The notes under the pieces: model-generated
Told to the model about the DNA's origin: nothing
The model's database searches: none
The model's input: the letters and a program-made list of their open reading frames with translations, nothing else
Program-made: the position numbers and the translations under genes
Origin: Cotesia glomerata
Lineage: Eukaryota > Arthropoda > Insecta > Hymenoptera > Braconidae
Reading direction: 5' to 3'
Length of the DNA stretch: 64,000 nucleotides
NCBI RefSeq assembly: GCF_020080835.1
Contig: NC_058158.1
Location: 27,732,305-27,796,304, forward strand
In this document: one piece after another, positions 11,590 to 22,599 of the stretch
Layout of the letters: the number at the start of each line of letters is the position of its first letter
Numbering within the stretch: the stretch's first letter is position 1

Positions 11590-11790
11590 AGCAGTCTGTC
11601 CTAGCTTCGCACGGGTATTTAACAAAAATTTCAAAATTAATTATAACATAATAGAGCCTATGTCGACCGGGGATAGTGTAGCTTCCCAACAATGAAAGAA
11701 TTTTCCAAATCGGTTCAGTAGTTTCGGAGCCTATCTAATGCAAACAAACAAACAATAAATCTTTCCTACTTATAATATTAGTATAATGTT
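11590..11790 (+). mobile_element. 3' tail fragment of an RTE-like retroposon
   Basis: The run CTTCGCACGGGTATTTAAC, then CAAATCGGTTCAGTAGTTTC, AAACAAACAAACAATAAATC and a terminal TATAATATTAGTATA is the kind of conserved tail left by RTE-type non-LTR elements in insect genomes. That is recognition by pattern, not by alignment. It is a short 5'-truncated piece without coding sequence. Confidence 0.45.
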
Positions 11791-11982
11791 ACACTAATAT
11801 TTTATATCTTTATAATATAGGATAAATTACATATTCATCAACGAATAAAGAAGAAATTTTTTTCGGAATTAAATTCGTAATTATAATAAATTGGCTCATA
11901 AAGAATAAATTTGTTTCTTACTCGTGAGTTACGTACATTTTATTTCGATACAATTCAGATGTGTGAAATCCGAAATATGATA

Positions 11983-12722
11983 CACGGAAAAAAATAAACT
12001 GCAATAAATAACAGTCGACTTATAATAAGTAATGATCAACTGCTAAAAATTACCATTTCAAACAGTAAAATCGTGATTTTACTATTCACTTTATAATATT
12101 TACCATTTAAACGTTACAATTTACTCTTTACATGGAAGAAAATACTATTTCAAACAGTAATATTCGCTATGTAAATGTCTAAAATGTTAAAGTATAATAA
12201 TTAAGAATTCAGACTTTGATATTTATTATTTCATACCTAAAAAATGATCTTATGATATGTAAAAAGTATAAAATAAAGTTAGTATATATATTTATAAAGT
12301 AAAATGGTAAATTTTAAACGCATCGCTAAAAATCAAACTGTAATTATTGACTTGCTTGGACTGGTAAAATGTATATTTTAAAAGTATAATTTTTACTGTT
12401 TCAAATGCTAAATTCTCCCAGAGTGAGACCCCCTTCTCTTTCAACTGAGTTCCCCTTCTCCTCATAATATGGACTATATATTGAAATGGCAATTTTTACT
12501 GTTTGAAACTGTAATTTTTTAAGATAAAAGAGCCGTTATTTGCTATAGTGACAGCTACTCATCACTTATTTTGGATATTAAATTATAAATTGTGGCTTTT
12601 ATACTTTCTACATTAACTTCTGTAATATTTATATTTTTGCCACCCCGATGTCCGCTTTACTGTTTGAAATTATAAAAATTAACTGGAATCCGAGTGAATA
12701 TTACAGTTTACTTTTTTCCGTG
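11983..12722. mobile_element. TA-flanked element A, intact copy
   Basis: The termini are CACGGAAAAAAATAAACTG and, inverted, CAGTTTACTTTTTTCCGTG, bordered by TA (11981-11982 and 12723-12724). The 740-bp interior iterates forms of TTTCAAACAGTAAAAATT and its inverse. A second copy at 15751-19813 has the same order of segments but is split by about 3 kb. The open frame on the minus strand at 12292-12492 follows the repeat and recurs in the second copy, so it is not a gene. TA duplication and CA-initial termini suggest a Tc1/mariner-class MITE. Confidence 0.7.
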
Positions 12723-12915
12723 TAGAAGTACGGTAGATCTATGGTATTGGTACGATAGGAAGTACCGTAGAATTACGGTAAGATATCCTCGAATTATAGT
12801 AATTTTGCAATGTCTGACAGTAATTCGTATTCTTCAGGGTTATTCTTGTATAAATGTTCCGTCCATATACGGTTAACTACGATATTTTACCTATTCTACC
12901 GTAATTTGGATCCGT
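12723..12915. repeat. CCGTAGAATTACGG-iterated segment
   Basis: Directly after element A, the word GTACGGTA/TACCGTA is repeated with variations to about 12910. It shares the CCGTGTA boundary with element A, so it may be a separate element abutting it or an extension of it. Confidence 0.4.
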
Positions 12916-12999
12916 CAGGAACGTTTTGAACTGATAACTTCACATTAAATATTGAATATAAAATTAAACCACTCTAGATGTAATTTTAGTATCATATGG

Positions 13000-15590
13000 T
13001 CTTATTTTGAAATCATTTAAATCACTTCTCTGTGTCAATTTTTAAATTCATTAAATAAAAAGATCATATAAATAAATTTATCTATCAAGATATTTATCAA
13101 TTAAATTAATGTGTTTCCATCCGGAATTTGAGTTGTGAGATGTTAATGAATATTTGCGGGTTGAAAACAAATTATGCAAGAATATCGAACTGAACGCGTT
13201 AAAGTATAAAGCAATGGTATGCGACTGCGCATTGTTCTTAGCGAACAATTACTGATCTTTCGATTACTCAGTCGTAGAATTGTTGTAATGGAATGAAAGT
13301 GACTAAATGAGAGAATCAAAATTAAAGAGAAACACTAAGATAGAATAATAGGTAAATAAAACTAACTTTAATTGTTTTAAGACCAACAACAAAGTTTCAT
13401 CTCCGGCACTGAGTAGTCTGCGAAATTTAATGCTAAGTTAATCATTTTCATGCCCCCAATAAATAAAGTAACAATTTTTATGTTATTTGAATGTATTTGA
13501 ATGTTTCAAAAAAAAAAATTGAATGGAATATTTTGATTCGATTTTTTTTTTGTTTTTAAGATTGACAAGCCTACTGTTTAATAACGAAAAGTAATTTCTA
13601 ATACTCCGTAGGCAAAACAGTTAATTTCGTGGTATGGTTACATGCAGTTCTGTCATCTTATTTAATTACAGTACTCCACAAAAATAGTAATTATCTCAAT
13701 GTTTTAAATTGAGGTAGTAGTAAATTCTCTTTCTTAGAGAATATTAAAAAAAAAGAGTAGAATTATTATTTAAAAGTTATTTTTGAACTTGATTTTTTAT
13801 CGTGATTGAAAAATTGATATTGATCTAATAAAAAAGTCACTAATTAATTATTTATGTGCTACAGTATAAAATTATTATTTTATTTAATTTATTCAGCCTG
13901 TTAATGTTAACCAAATTGATGTTGAATTATCATAAATAATAAGTTAAAAATGTCCATATTTAATTAAATAATTATCAGTATAATTATCGACCTATTACAA
14001 AGTATATCATATATATTCGAATAAAGTATGTGTTATTTGAATATTTGCAATTAATTGATTTATACGAACGTAGAATTCACAGGAATGAAATAATTAAATG
14101 ATGTTGTGTAAAGATTTTTTCTTTACATATTTAAGTAATTATAAAAATTGATAATAATTTTCTTCTGTTTTTAACGACAGTAAAAATTATTCGAGTGTGA
14201 ACATTAAGTTTCTTGTTCGGCTCTTTGTAAGAGGCCTAGGGAAATTCCCGCAATTAGTCTGGGGCCCAAATACATTAAAGAGATTAGAATCCAAAAATAG
14301 ATAGATAAATAGGAGTTTTGTTAAATGTAAGCAAAAAAACACAGTGTAATAAGCAATAAATTTAAAGTAAACATGAAGTAAATTCATTAAACAAATTAAA
14401 TTTTCAACTGCATGAGAATAATATAATAATTGACAAATAAATAGTGACAAAATAATTAATAAAAAAAACAACACGACCACGTGTGTCGACGAAACAAATT
14501 CAGGTATTATCTATCTTTTGTAATTCTCCCATGTAATTTTTGAATGTTAATTTACTTTTAGATAAAAATTTGTAAGTAATTTAATCAATGAAACTAAATT
14601 TGTGTTCTACAATATACTAAATATTAAATAATTTGAATCATAATTTTATTAATAAAACCTGTCCCTCTAATCTTCTGGGATCTCGGTCTATAGTGATTGA
14701 AACATACCAGGACCAAGATAAGTTTAATTCGTTTGTTCAATCTGGACATAACAACCACAACGTTGGAAATATACAATCGTCTGCAATGTTCTGTTGCGGT
14801 TGAGTATTCTTTTTTTTCACTTTTTTCGTATATGCACCTAATAAAATTTTTAAGTCCCTGAATTAGTTAGACTTTTAGATCCACGTGGTTTTATTTTTTT
14901 TTTGGCGAATGTTTTTTATTTTGACAACAATTAAGTAGCTTTTAAAGAAAACTGAATTTAGTCATTATTAAAGCTGCACTGATTTAAAAGGTAGTAAAAA
15001 AACCCTGAAATTATCAGGTCATTTATAAATTACTCGATTTCCGTAAAAGGTCATATTTAAAGCAACCAAAAAGACAGTTTTTATAGCCTGAAGTCCAGCA
15101 CTTACAATGAAGCTTAAAAATTTTTTATTACTCTTCGTTATAAGTAAAGAAAAGATATAAGAACTTGAAATATTTAAGCCTCAAAGCAGTAAAAGGCCTT
15201 TTTTAATTGCAACAATATTTTCTGCCGAGTGAAGTAATTGGAAAATTGCCACAAAAAATTTGAAGAGATACTTTTTTCCACAGATTTATTTATAAAGGAC
15301 ATTACAAGTCTGAGATTATGGTGTATTCTCAACTAAATATGTTAACAAACAAATTTTTGAGAATTTTTAATGTCATTTTGACAGTAATAAATTTATTCAA
15401 ATGTAAATAATTAGTAATAATAATAACACTCTTTACTAAGTTTTATTAACTAATCTAATGATTAATAATTGGTGATAATGAATTATGAATCCGAGAATTA
15501 TTCACGTCCGAATACTTTCAATTTTATTACTATTTAATAAGTAACATTTATAAGTAGGAAGAATTAAATCGATTTTATGATTTTTTCAAT
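13000..15590. other. No gene or clear element seen
   Basis: AT-rich intronic DNA. A minus-strand open frame at 14187-14480 has hydrophobic low-complexity composition and no splice or promoter signals. I would not annotate it. Confidence 0.4.
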
Positions 15591-16765
15591 GATGAGTTCA
15601 CTGATAGAAGGATTTATTTATAATTAAAAATATTTGTTAATATTTAACAAAGCATTTATTAGAGACCACTTTTTAGTCTTTGACAAATATTTCTTAGTAT
15701 TTAAAAAGATTTATTAATATTTAATAAATCAATATCAGATTTATTAAATACATGGAAAAAAGTAAACTGTAATAAATAATAGTCGAGTTGTAATAAGTAA
15801 TGATCAACTTATAAAAATTACCATTTCAAACAATAAAATCGTGATTTTACTAGTCACTATGTAATATTTATCATTTTAACGCTACAATTTATTGTTTACA
15901 CGCTAAAAAATACTATTTCAAACAGTAATTTTCGCTATGTGAAGGTCGAAAATGTTAAAGTATAATAATTAAGAACTTTGACTTTGATATTTATCATTTC
16001 GTACGTAAAAAATGATCGTATGATATGTAAAAAATATAAACTACAGTTAGTAAATTTCTATACAAGCAACGTCAATATTTACAAAGTAAAATGGTAAATT
16101 TTAAACGCAACGCTATGGATGAAACTGTAATTATTGATGTTCTTTGACGGGTAAAATATACATTTTAAAAGTAGAATTTTTACTGTTTCAAACGTTAAAT
16201 TCTCTGAGTGTGGGACCTTCCTTTTCTCCTCATTTGTAAAGTTAATACTCTTGCAGAGCATTAGTATGTACTATCTTTTTCGCCAATGCACATGACTTTT
16301 TTAACACGTGTTGGACAGCGCCGACAACCGGAAAATAAAGTTGGGTTATTATGTTGTGATGTTTTATGTGTTACAATTAATGTAAAATAAATATAATATA
16401 ATTGAAAGGTAAGTTATTGATATGTAATATTCACATGTCATATATCATTATTAATATATCATACACATTCTATAATTATTTAAATAATTAAGTTGTGTGA
16501 ATGTATTTACTTTTTAATTTATTAAACTTTAAAGTTTATGTTGTATCCTCTTCATCTTTTATTTTTTTTTTAAGGTTTATCTTTGTAAATTAAATCTAGT
16601 TAGCTAAGGATTAGTTTACAATAATTATGGTTCTCACTTATCTTGGTTCGACATTCTCAGAAATTGTCCAGATTTTATTTTATGATGAAAAAATTTTTTT
16701 TATTGCTTCAGAACTACACTATCAGTACTTTGACTCACATTATCAAGCACACTGTTGATCCTAAT

Positions 16766-17830
16766 CCGAACAAAAACAGTTTCACTGTAAAAAAAATCAC
16801 GCCAAGTCCACATTCATAAGACTATTAAGAAAAAAAAATTTTATTTCTTTACAAAAAGATATAAAATAAATAATTAAAAAATCCAAGTAACCGATATGGT
16901 TGTATATGATTTTCGGAAATTAAAAAAAATTTTGTTGTAAATTTAAAAATTAAAAGAAACAATTTTGGAACGTATTTAGTGTGCGTGGTCACGAAAAATT
17001 TAACTTTTTATGAAATTCGTAAAATCTATCTACTAGGACTTTTAAAAAAAATTGAAGTACACAATGACGCACACCAAGTACGTTCCAAAATTGTTTCTTT
17101 TAATTTTTAAATTTACAACAAAATTTTTTTTAATTTCCGAAAATCATATACAACCATATCGGTTACTTGGATTTTTTAATTTTTTATTTTATATCTTTTT
17201 GTAAAGAAATAAATTTTTTTTTTTTCTTAATAGTCTTATGAACGTGGACTTGGCGTGATTTTTTTTTACAGTGAAACTATTTTTGTTCGGATTTCAGTAT
17301 TTTTTGTAATTATAATAAAAATTGACAATTTTAATTTAATACATTTCCGGTGGCAAACTATCCCCTTTAAGCTATAGTTCATGTAAAAGTTATTCTTGCA
17401 CCGCCTGGCGTGTGTAATTGCAAGCTGTCAAATATCTTTTTTTCACTGTAGTTTCCCATCTATTATAAGATTAGCATGCATCTTTATATTATTTAGTCTC
17501 TGGCCGTCCGTTTTTTACATAAGAAAAAAGTTAAAATCTAAAAATCTGGGTCGCTATAGTTTGTGTTGATTATTTTTAATAATTTTAAATAGAAATTATA
17601 AAGATAATTGATAATAATCAAGTAATACGCGTAATAAAAAGCATGAACTACTATTATAAAATATCATACAAAAAAAAAATCAAAATAAATTTGAAAAAAA
17701 ATTTGTAACCTCAAAAAACCGTTCTGATTACGGTATATACACACTCGGTAGTCTGGCTTGAGAACGGAACTTGGCGCCAGACTCTATCGAGTCTGTTGAA
17801 TAATAAGACTTCTCGATTTAATTCATTGGA
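16766..17830. repeat. Fold-back repeat with unique flank, copy 1
   Basis: 16766-17290 is a palindrome with arms of about 240 bp ending CCGAACAAAAACAGTTTCAC; inside are CGCCAAGTCCAC and AATTTCCGAAAATCATA blocks. Downstream to about 17830 the sequence keeps matching the copy at 24800-25867 in inverse orientation, including AAACTATCCCCTT, AACCTCAAAAAACCGTTCTG and GAACGGAACTTGGCGCCAGA. The repeated unit is therefore about 1.06 kb, of which the palindrome is one half. No terminal duplication or protein homology is evident. Confidence 0.7.
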
Positions 17831-18370
17831 TGAAATTTTAATGGTTTTTCATACATGATAAAGCAGCCCAACGGATTTTATTGTCATAAATTATGGGTAA
17901 TCTGACTAATTTAAGTTAATTTTAAATATGTATTATTTTGTCTTTAATAATTAAAAAATAAAATATTAATTATAATTGAACTATTTACATTTAAATTAAA
18001 TAAAATTTCCATTTAAAATTTATTTTTAGCATGATAATAAATTACATAATAAAATATATAATATAAATTAAAAATAAACTTGTCTGGAATTATTTTCAAT
18101 ATTTAAAAATAATTATACTGATTCTCAACGAAAAAAAAGTTATTGAAAGTTTAAAATTAAAAATTAATTAAAAAAATTCTTATAAATTTTAGTACTATAC
18201 AATTCCATTTAATTATTACTTCAAACACATTTTTGCAGATTCAATAGTCGCATATTATTTACTCTACAAATATCTCAAAATGTAAGCGATTAATTTATTG
18301 GATATGGATATAAGGATTCTTTCGATTAATTTCAATATTTTTGTCCAGTGATGAAAATATTGTAACATAA

Positions 18371-18519
18371 TGTAAGGTAAAAGCCCCAATAGATGATCAC
18401 GTACCAGTATATGATCACTCCATGTATTTGTATATCTATATTCATAAATATAGGTATACAAATACATGGAGTGATCATATACTGGTACATGATCATATAT
18501 TGGGGCTTTTACCTTACAT
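18371..18519. mobile_element. 149-bp near-perfect palindrome
   Basis: Arms beginning TGTAAGGTAAAAGCCCCAAT and containing GTACCAGTATATGATCACTC are mirrored almost completely; the centre is a short ATATAGGTATA-type loop. It could form a hairpin of about 70 bp. Probably a small fold-back MITE; the frames in it are by-products. Confidence 0.7.
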
Positions 18520-19023
18520 AATTAAAAAGAAAAATTTTAATGAAAAAAATTTTAAAAATAAATATTAATAAGTTTACAAAATAAGATCATATATTTCATA
18601 ACTGGTCTCTAAATTGATTGTAAAACGTGAAACTTCTCATTTCATTAAGGTACGCGATATATTGTAATTATAATTATAATTATGATTATTATTATTATTA
18701 TTATTGTTATCATTATTACTATTAATAATATTTCACCAATGAAATAATCCTTCTGTGTAAAGAATAGTCTCTTTGTTTTATTTTTTATTTAAATTCAAAA
18801 AATAAATTATTGGTATTGTTTTTTATTATAATTAATATTATAAGTATAATTATTATTAATTAATTAATTTTTATATAATTATTGTCAGTAAATAGTTTTT
18901 ACATATGAACGAAGATATTTCATATTTTTAACGTATACTCGGCACGAGACACTAACACTGTCAGGATAGCCAGTAATTCGTGGTTAATCAAACTCCTGAC
19001 AAAAAAGTTTCCTCAACATTCGT

Positions 19024-19094
19024 ATAGCGTTGCGGTTAGGTGATAGTCTCACGTGCGTTAGGGGTACTATTCGAATCTCGGTTAGGACAATATT
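19024..19094 (+). repeat. tRNA-derived SINE head, degenerate
   Basis: GCGTTGCGGTTAGGTGATAG (A-box region) is followed by the B-box-like CTATTCGAATCTCGG. The 3' part TTCGAATCTCGGTTAGGAC matches the minus-strand head at 2595-2656. The cloverleaf is broken, so I take it as an old SINE copy. Confidence 0.45.
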
Positions 19095-20221
19095 TTTCTG
19101 AATTTATTTTTAAGGCAAGCGTAAAACTTCATCAAAATAAATGAATGAGAATGTGATTGAAACCTTATCCCTCCTCCAGCTCCTTTAAAAAACTCCAAAA
19201 ATAAAAAAAAAAAAAAATATAAACGAAACAAAAAAAAAAAGACAAAAAAAAAACGAAAAAAAACAAGAAAAAGTCAAAATGAAAAAAAAATTTTTTATCA
19301 ATAGTTTTTTTTTTATTGTTAATTTTTTTGTTAATCCCGACAGCAAATTTAATAAATTATATCCGAAAATAATATTTAAAACTATAAAATTTAAATAATC
19401 AGGGTTGTTATTTACTATCATTATTGTTAAAAATTACTTGGCGTGATATTATAAAATACATATTAAAATGGCAATTTTTACTGTTTGAAACTGTAAAATT
19501 TATAAAACCACTGTTGTTATTTACTACGGTCATAGTCACAAGTTACTCGGTATGATAGTATAGACTACACATTGAAACGGCAATTTTTAGTGTTTGAAAC
19601 TATAATTTTTCAACATGCGAGAGTCGTTATTTACTATAGCGACAGCTACTAATCACTTATTTTCGATATTAAATTATAAATTGTGGCTATTATACTTTCT
19701 ACATTAAGTTTTGTAATATTTACATTTTTGCCACCCCGATGTCCGCTGTACAGTTTGAAACTGTAAAAAGTAACTGGAATCCGAGTGAATATTACAGTTT
19801 ACTTTTTTCCGTGTACAAACAAATCATTTTAAATACTAAAAAATATTTGTTTAATACTAAAAAGTTGTCTCTAATAAATGATTTCTTAACTATTAACAAA
19901 TATTTTTTAATACAAATAAATCCTTCTATCAGTGTATCATAATAATAATTTATATTATTAAGAGAATAAGAACAATTTTGTCTCCTGGATAGTCACATGA
20001 TGAAATCGATTTTTTAGTGAAATTTAGTGTCATTGCAAAGGACTTGACATGAATTTGTGCCTTTTCAAGGTTTCATATCATTCTCGTCGATAGTCAATTT
20101 ATGATGATAGTCAATTTATAATAGATATTTAGGTTGCATTCAAAAATACTCTATCTCTAAACATATAATTGAGAAATGGCCTTGTATCTTGTGAACTATT
20201 GACATTTTTAAAGATATAAGC

Positions 20222-20234
20222 TCATATTGATGTT
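20222..20234. repeat. Target-site duplication of the LINE, left copy
   Basis: TCATATTGATGTT here is identical to 21662-21674, immediately beyond the poly(A) tail. Removing the LINE and one copy restores the continuous arm sequence of the host palindrome, which confirms the insertion site. Confidence 0.85.
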
Positions 20235-20391
20235 AACTCCGCTATACTGGTGGCTAGCCCGGGGCCTCTCTTTTCGGAGGGAGGAAGGCGGAGTCAGAGG
20301 AGTAACAACCTCGTTAAAAAACCAGGGTCCATCTGGCTCCGGATGGTAGCGCCCTGTTATAGGGCCCCGCCGCTAGGGTTGCAGCATTACA

Positions 20392-20853
20392 ATGATGGAA
20401 ATATCGAATGATACGGCAAAATTGTTCGCGGTGCAGGGGAGGGATGCCTCAGTTCCGACGGCTGGCAGTGCTCAGACGGGCTGCTTGTCGTCGTTATCCA
20501 GCGACCGTTTGGACAGAAGAGTGGACCCTAAGGCTCCTTTGTCTGGTACAGCTACTGGGAGTAAAACACAGGAGATGGCTTTACTCCTCGATAAGAGGGA
20601 CGAAGCTATTGGAAAAGAGGACAAGTTGCTGGAGGAGCTACAGGAACTTTTTAAAGAGATTCTGAAGACCATTGGCACAAAACGCACGGTGCCAACAGGC
20701 AATGTTAAAAACAATGCGAAGGAGGCACAGAAGCTGCTGCTAGAGACTCTAGTATGCCGTAAGTCCTGGCAGATAGCTCAAAGGGAGCTATCACAAAAGG
20801 AGGCAGAGGAGAAAGAGACGTTGCTCAATGTTTTTGCGAGCCAGTGTCTATAA
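20392..20853 (+). pseudogene. LINE ORF1 N-terminal fragment
   Basis: A 153-codon open frame starting MMEISNDTAK after the leader. It has a polar Ser/Thr-rich first third, then a heptad-like, Glu/Lys-rich segment around KEDKLLEELQELFKEIL and a Lys/Glu tail, consistent with the coiled-coil N-terminal part of a gag-like ORF1 RNA-binding protein. The CCHC zinc knuckles expected further on are absent because the frame stops at the deletion join. Not functional as a full ORF1 product. Confidence 0.65.
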
Positions 20854-21443
20854 TTATTATTATAGCCTGCGCCTATCGAACGGTCTCAGAGGTAGCTGTG
20901 TTGGTCATCTCAGGTGTAATTCCAATCGTCCTACTGGGTCTCGAAAGGAAGCGGATCTGGGATGCCCGACGGGCTGGCGAAGGACCTTTGAAAAACGTGA
21001 GAACCCGCGAACGTGAGGAGACCTTTGCGCTCTGGCAAGAGCGCTGGGAAACTGGGGAAACAGGGTGTTGGTCGTATAGGCTCATTGGGCAGATCCGTGA
21101 CTGGGTACTGAGGGACTGTGGGGAGGTAGACTACTATCTTACACAGTTCCTTGCTGGTCATGGACAGTTCAATGCCTACCTACATCGTATGGGGATCCGA
21201 AACGATCCTTACTGTGTTTACTATCCGGGAGTTGCTGACTCTGCTGAGCACACCTTTTTTGACTGCCAACGTTGGTCTGAAATACGGCTGCGTTGGCGGG
21301 AAGAGAAGGAAGTGCCTCAAAGGCCTGAAGACGTCGTCTTTTGGATGCTGACGTCGATAAACAACTGGACAGCAATGACGGGATATGTAAGAGAGGTCCT
21401 GCTGGAGAAGAGGAAAGAGGAAGAAGAAGAAGCGAAGGAATAA
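20844..21443 (+). pseudogene. LINE ORF2 C-terminal fragment
   Basis: From about 20865 the frame encodes the end of an R1-clade ORF2: AYRTVSEVAVLVISGVIPI, LLGLERKRIWDARR, then GCWSYRLIGQIRDW, VDYYLTQFLAGHGQFNAYL and the zinc-knuckle-like region ending AEHTFFDCQRW. R1-type proteins usually have C-x-x-C there, followed by H and C; here the second cysteine is tyrosine (YCVYYPG), so the knuckle is damaged. Reverse transcriptase and endonuclease domains are missing. The first few codons before AYRT come from the join, and there is no natural start. Confidence 0.8.
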
Positions 21444-21661
21444 GAAGAAACGGAGGAATAAGCTGCAGGAGCAGCGTGGAGGGGGCCTGGTACTGCGAAG
21501 TAATGCTAACGCGGTCCCGCAGTATCAGGTACAAGAGAGGGGAGGGTTTTAGTGAGTAAAAATCTCACACTACCGGCAACCAACATCACCAACATCTAGC
21601 CGATGTCTTTTGAAGATTTCCCTCCTCTCGCCCAGAAAAAAAAAAAAAAAAAAAAAAAATT

Positions 21662-21674
21662 TCATATTGATGTT
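21662..21674. repeat. Target-site duplication of the LINE, right copy
   Basis: TCATATTGATGTT directly follows the poly(A) tail and matches 20222-20234. Confidence 0.85.
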
Positions 21675-21730
21675 GCACTCATCGAGACCTTTCATTTGAG
21701 TACCCACATCAATTTTTCATATATTTTATA

Positions 21731-21734
<4 letters not shown>

Positions 21735-21785
<51 letters not shown>
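21735..21785. repeat. (TA)n microsatellite
   Basis: An AT dinucleotide run at the centre of the host palindrome, in the same position as the shorter AT run in the copy at 9045-9225. Confidence 0.95.
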
Positions 21786-21787
<2 letters not shown>

Positions 21788-22159
21788 AAAATGCATGTGG
21801 GTACTCAAATGAAAGCTTTTGATGAGTGTAACATCGGGATGAGCTTATATCTTCAAAAATGTTAATAGTTTACCAGATACAAGGTCATTTCTTCATTATG
21901 TATCTAGACAGAGTATTTTCGAATGCAGCCTAAATTCTTATAATAATAAATTGACTATTGGTGAGAATGATATGAAACCTTGAAAAGGCACACTTCCAAG
22001 CAAGAACCCATTTTATCACATAAATACACTGGCCACAAAATTTTCCTTATTCTCTTAATAATATAGATTATTATTATTATGATTATTATTATTATTGTTG
22101 TTTTAACTATTATTGTCTACAACATGAAAATCATGTGGCTGCCCCATTTTTTTTCCGTG

Positions 22160-22587
22160 TATATATTATAGGAATCATTTCGAACTCACTCTGCACGAAG
22201 ATTTTATCTTTATTTTATTTTGAGAATGATTCCCATAATGGTGTATGAATGATTCCTATAATAATCTAGGAATCCTTCCTATACCATTATGGGAATAGTT
22301 CCCATAATGATATAGGAACCATTACTATATCATTATGGGAATATTTCCCATAATATTATGGGAATGCTTCCTATAATTGTATAGGAATCATTCCTATAAT
22401 TATAGAAACCATTCCTATACCATTATGGGAACCATTCCCATCATTATGGAAAATTTTCCCATAATTCTGGGAAAATTTCCTATAATTATGGGAACAGTTT
22501 CCATAATTCATGGGAACAGTTCCTATAATTGCCTGGGAACTGTTCCCATAAAATTATGGGAATAGTTCCCATATTTTTCTTTCCGTG
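22160..22587. repeat. CCATTCCCATAAT-iterated element
   Basis: About twenty degenerate copies of a word near GGAACCATTCCCATAATATT and its inverse, giving alternating TATAGGAA and TTCCCATA half-dyads. The right end is TTTCTTTCCGTG followed by TA (22588-22589). A second CCGTGTA at 22155-22161 borders the left side in the same orientation, so the true left terminus is unclear. The same word fills the element at 38391-39512. The open frame at 22377-22565 is a repeat artefact. Confidence 0.65.
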
Positions 22588-22599
22588 TACCTAATTATT

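Larger units (their letters stand above)
15751..19813. mobile_element. TA-flanked element A, second copy, split by insertion
   Basis: The left half (15751 to about 16255) aligns with 11983-12440 of the first copy. The right half (about 19440-19813) aligns with 12480-12722 and carries an internal duplication of the GGCAATTTTTACTGTTTGAA block. The roughly 3.2 kb between are foreign: the fold-back repeat at 16766, the palindrome at 18371 and a tRNA-like head at 19024. Termini are CATGGAAAAAAGTAAACTG and the inverse ending CCGTG, with TA at both ends. Confidence 0.65.
15599..19934. mobile_element. Outer element of a nested cluster (CACTGATAGAAGG ends)
   Basis: The left end CACTGATAGAAGGATTTATT (15599-15618) is matched by its inverse AATAAATCCTTCTATCAGTG at the right (19915-19934). 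Inner segments carry inverse copies of ATTTATTAGAGA-like and AAATATTTGTTAA-like words. Element A (15751-19813) lies inside, and that in turn holds about 3 kb of further insertions. Only about 270 bp belong to the outermost element itself. TA borders the right end; the left border is TT. Confidence 0.55.
20235..21661 (+). mobile_element. Internally deleted R1-clade LINE
   Basis: A 1.43-kb non-LTR retrotransposon copy with a GC-rich 5' leader (20235-20391), the start of ORF1, the last part of ORF2, a 3' UTR and a poly(A) tail of about 24 nt, bounded by a 13-bp target duplication. The middle (rest of ORF1, endonuclease and reverse transcriptase) is missing; the join is near 20845-20865. Both ends are present, so this is not ordinary 5' truncation. 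It was either deleted before transposition, as a non-autonomous shortened form, or after. The target is a repeat arm, not rDNA. Confidence 0.85.
19945..22075. mobile_element. Large palindromic element split by a LINE
   Basis: Left and right flanks of the LINE are inverse copies of each other over about 280 bp. ATTATTAAGAGAATAAG near 19958 mirrors CTTATTCTCTTAATAAT near 22049. TTTTCAAGGTTTCATATCATT near 20066 mirrors AATGATATGAAACCTTGAAAA near 21966. AAAGATATAAGCTC near 20210 mirrors GAGCTTATATCTTC near 21840. The centre is a TA microsatellite (21735-21785). Without the 1.4-kb LINE and one target copy the element is about 690 bp, in the same fold-back family as 9045-9225. Confidence 0.75.

Noticed and set aside
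19185..19421. Phe-rich 78-codon minus-strand frame
   Set aside because: Translation of poly(A)/poly(T) tracts.
21169..21534. 121-codon minus-strand frame
   Set aside because: Antisense shadow of the LINE ORF2 remnant; Leu/Ser/Pro-rich, with no motif of its own.
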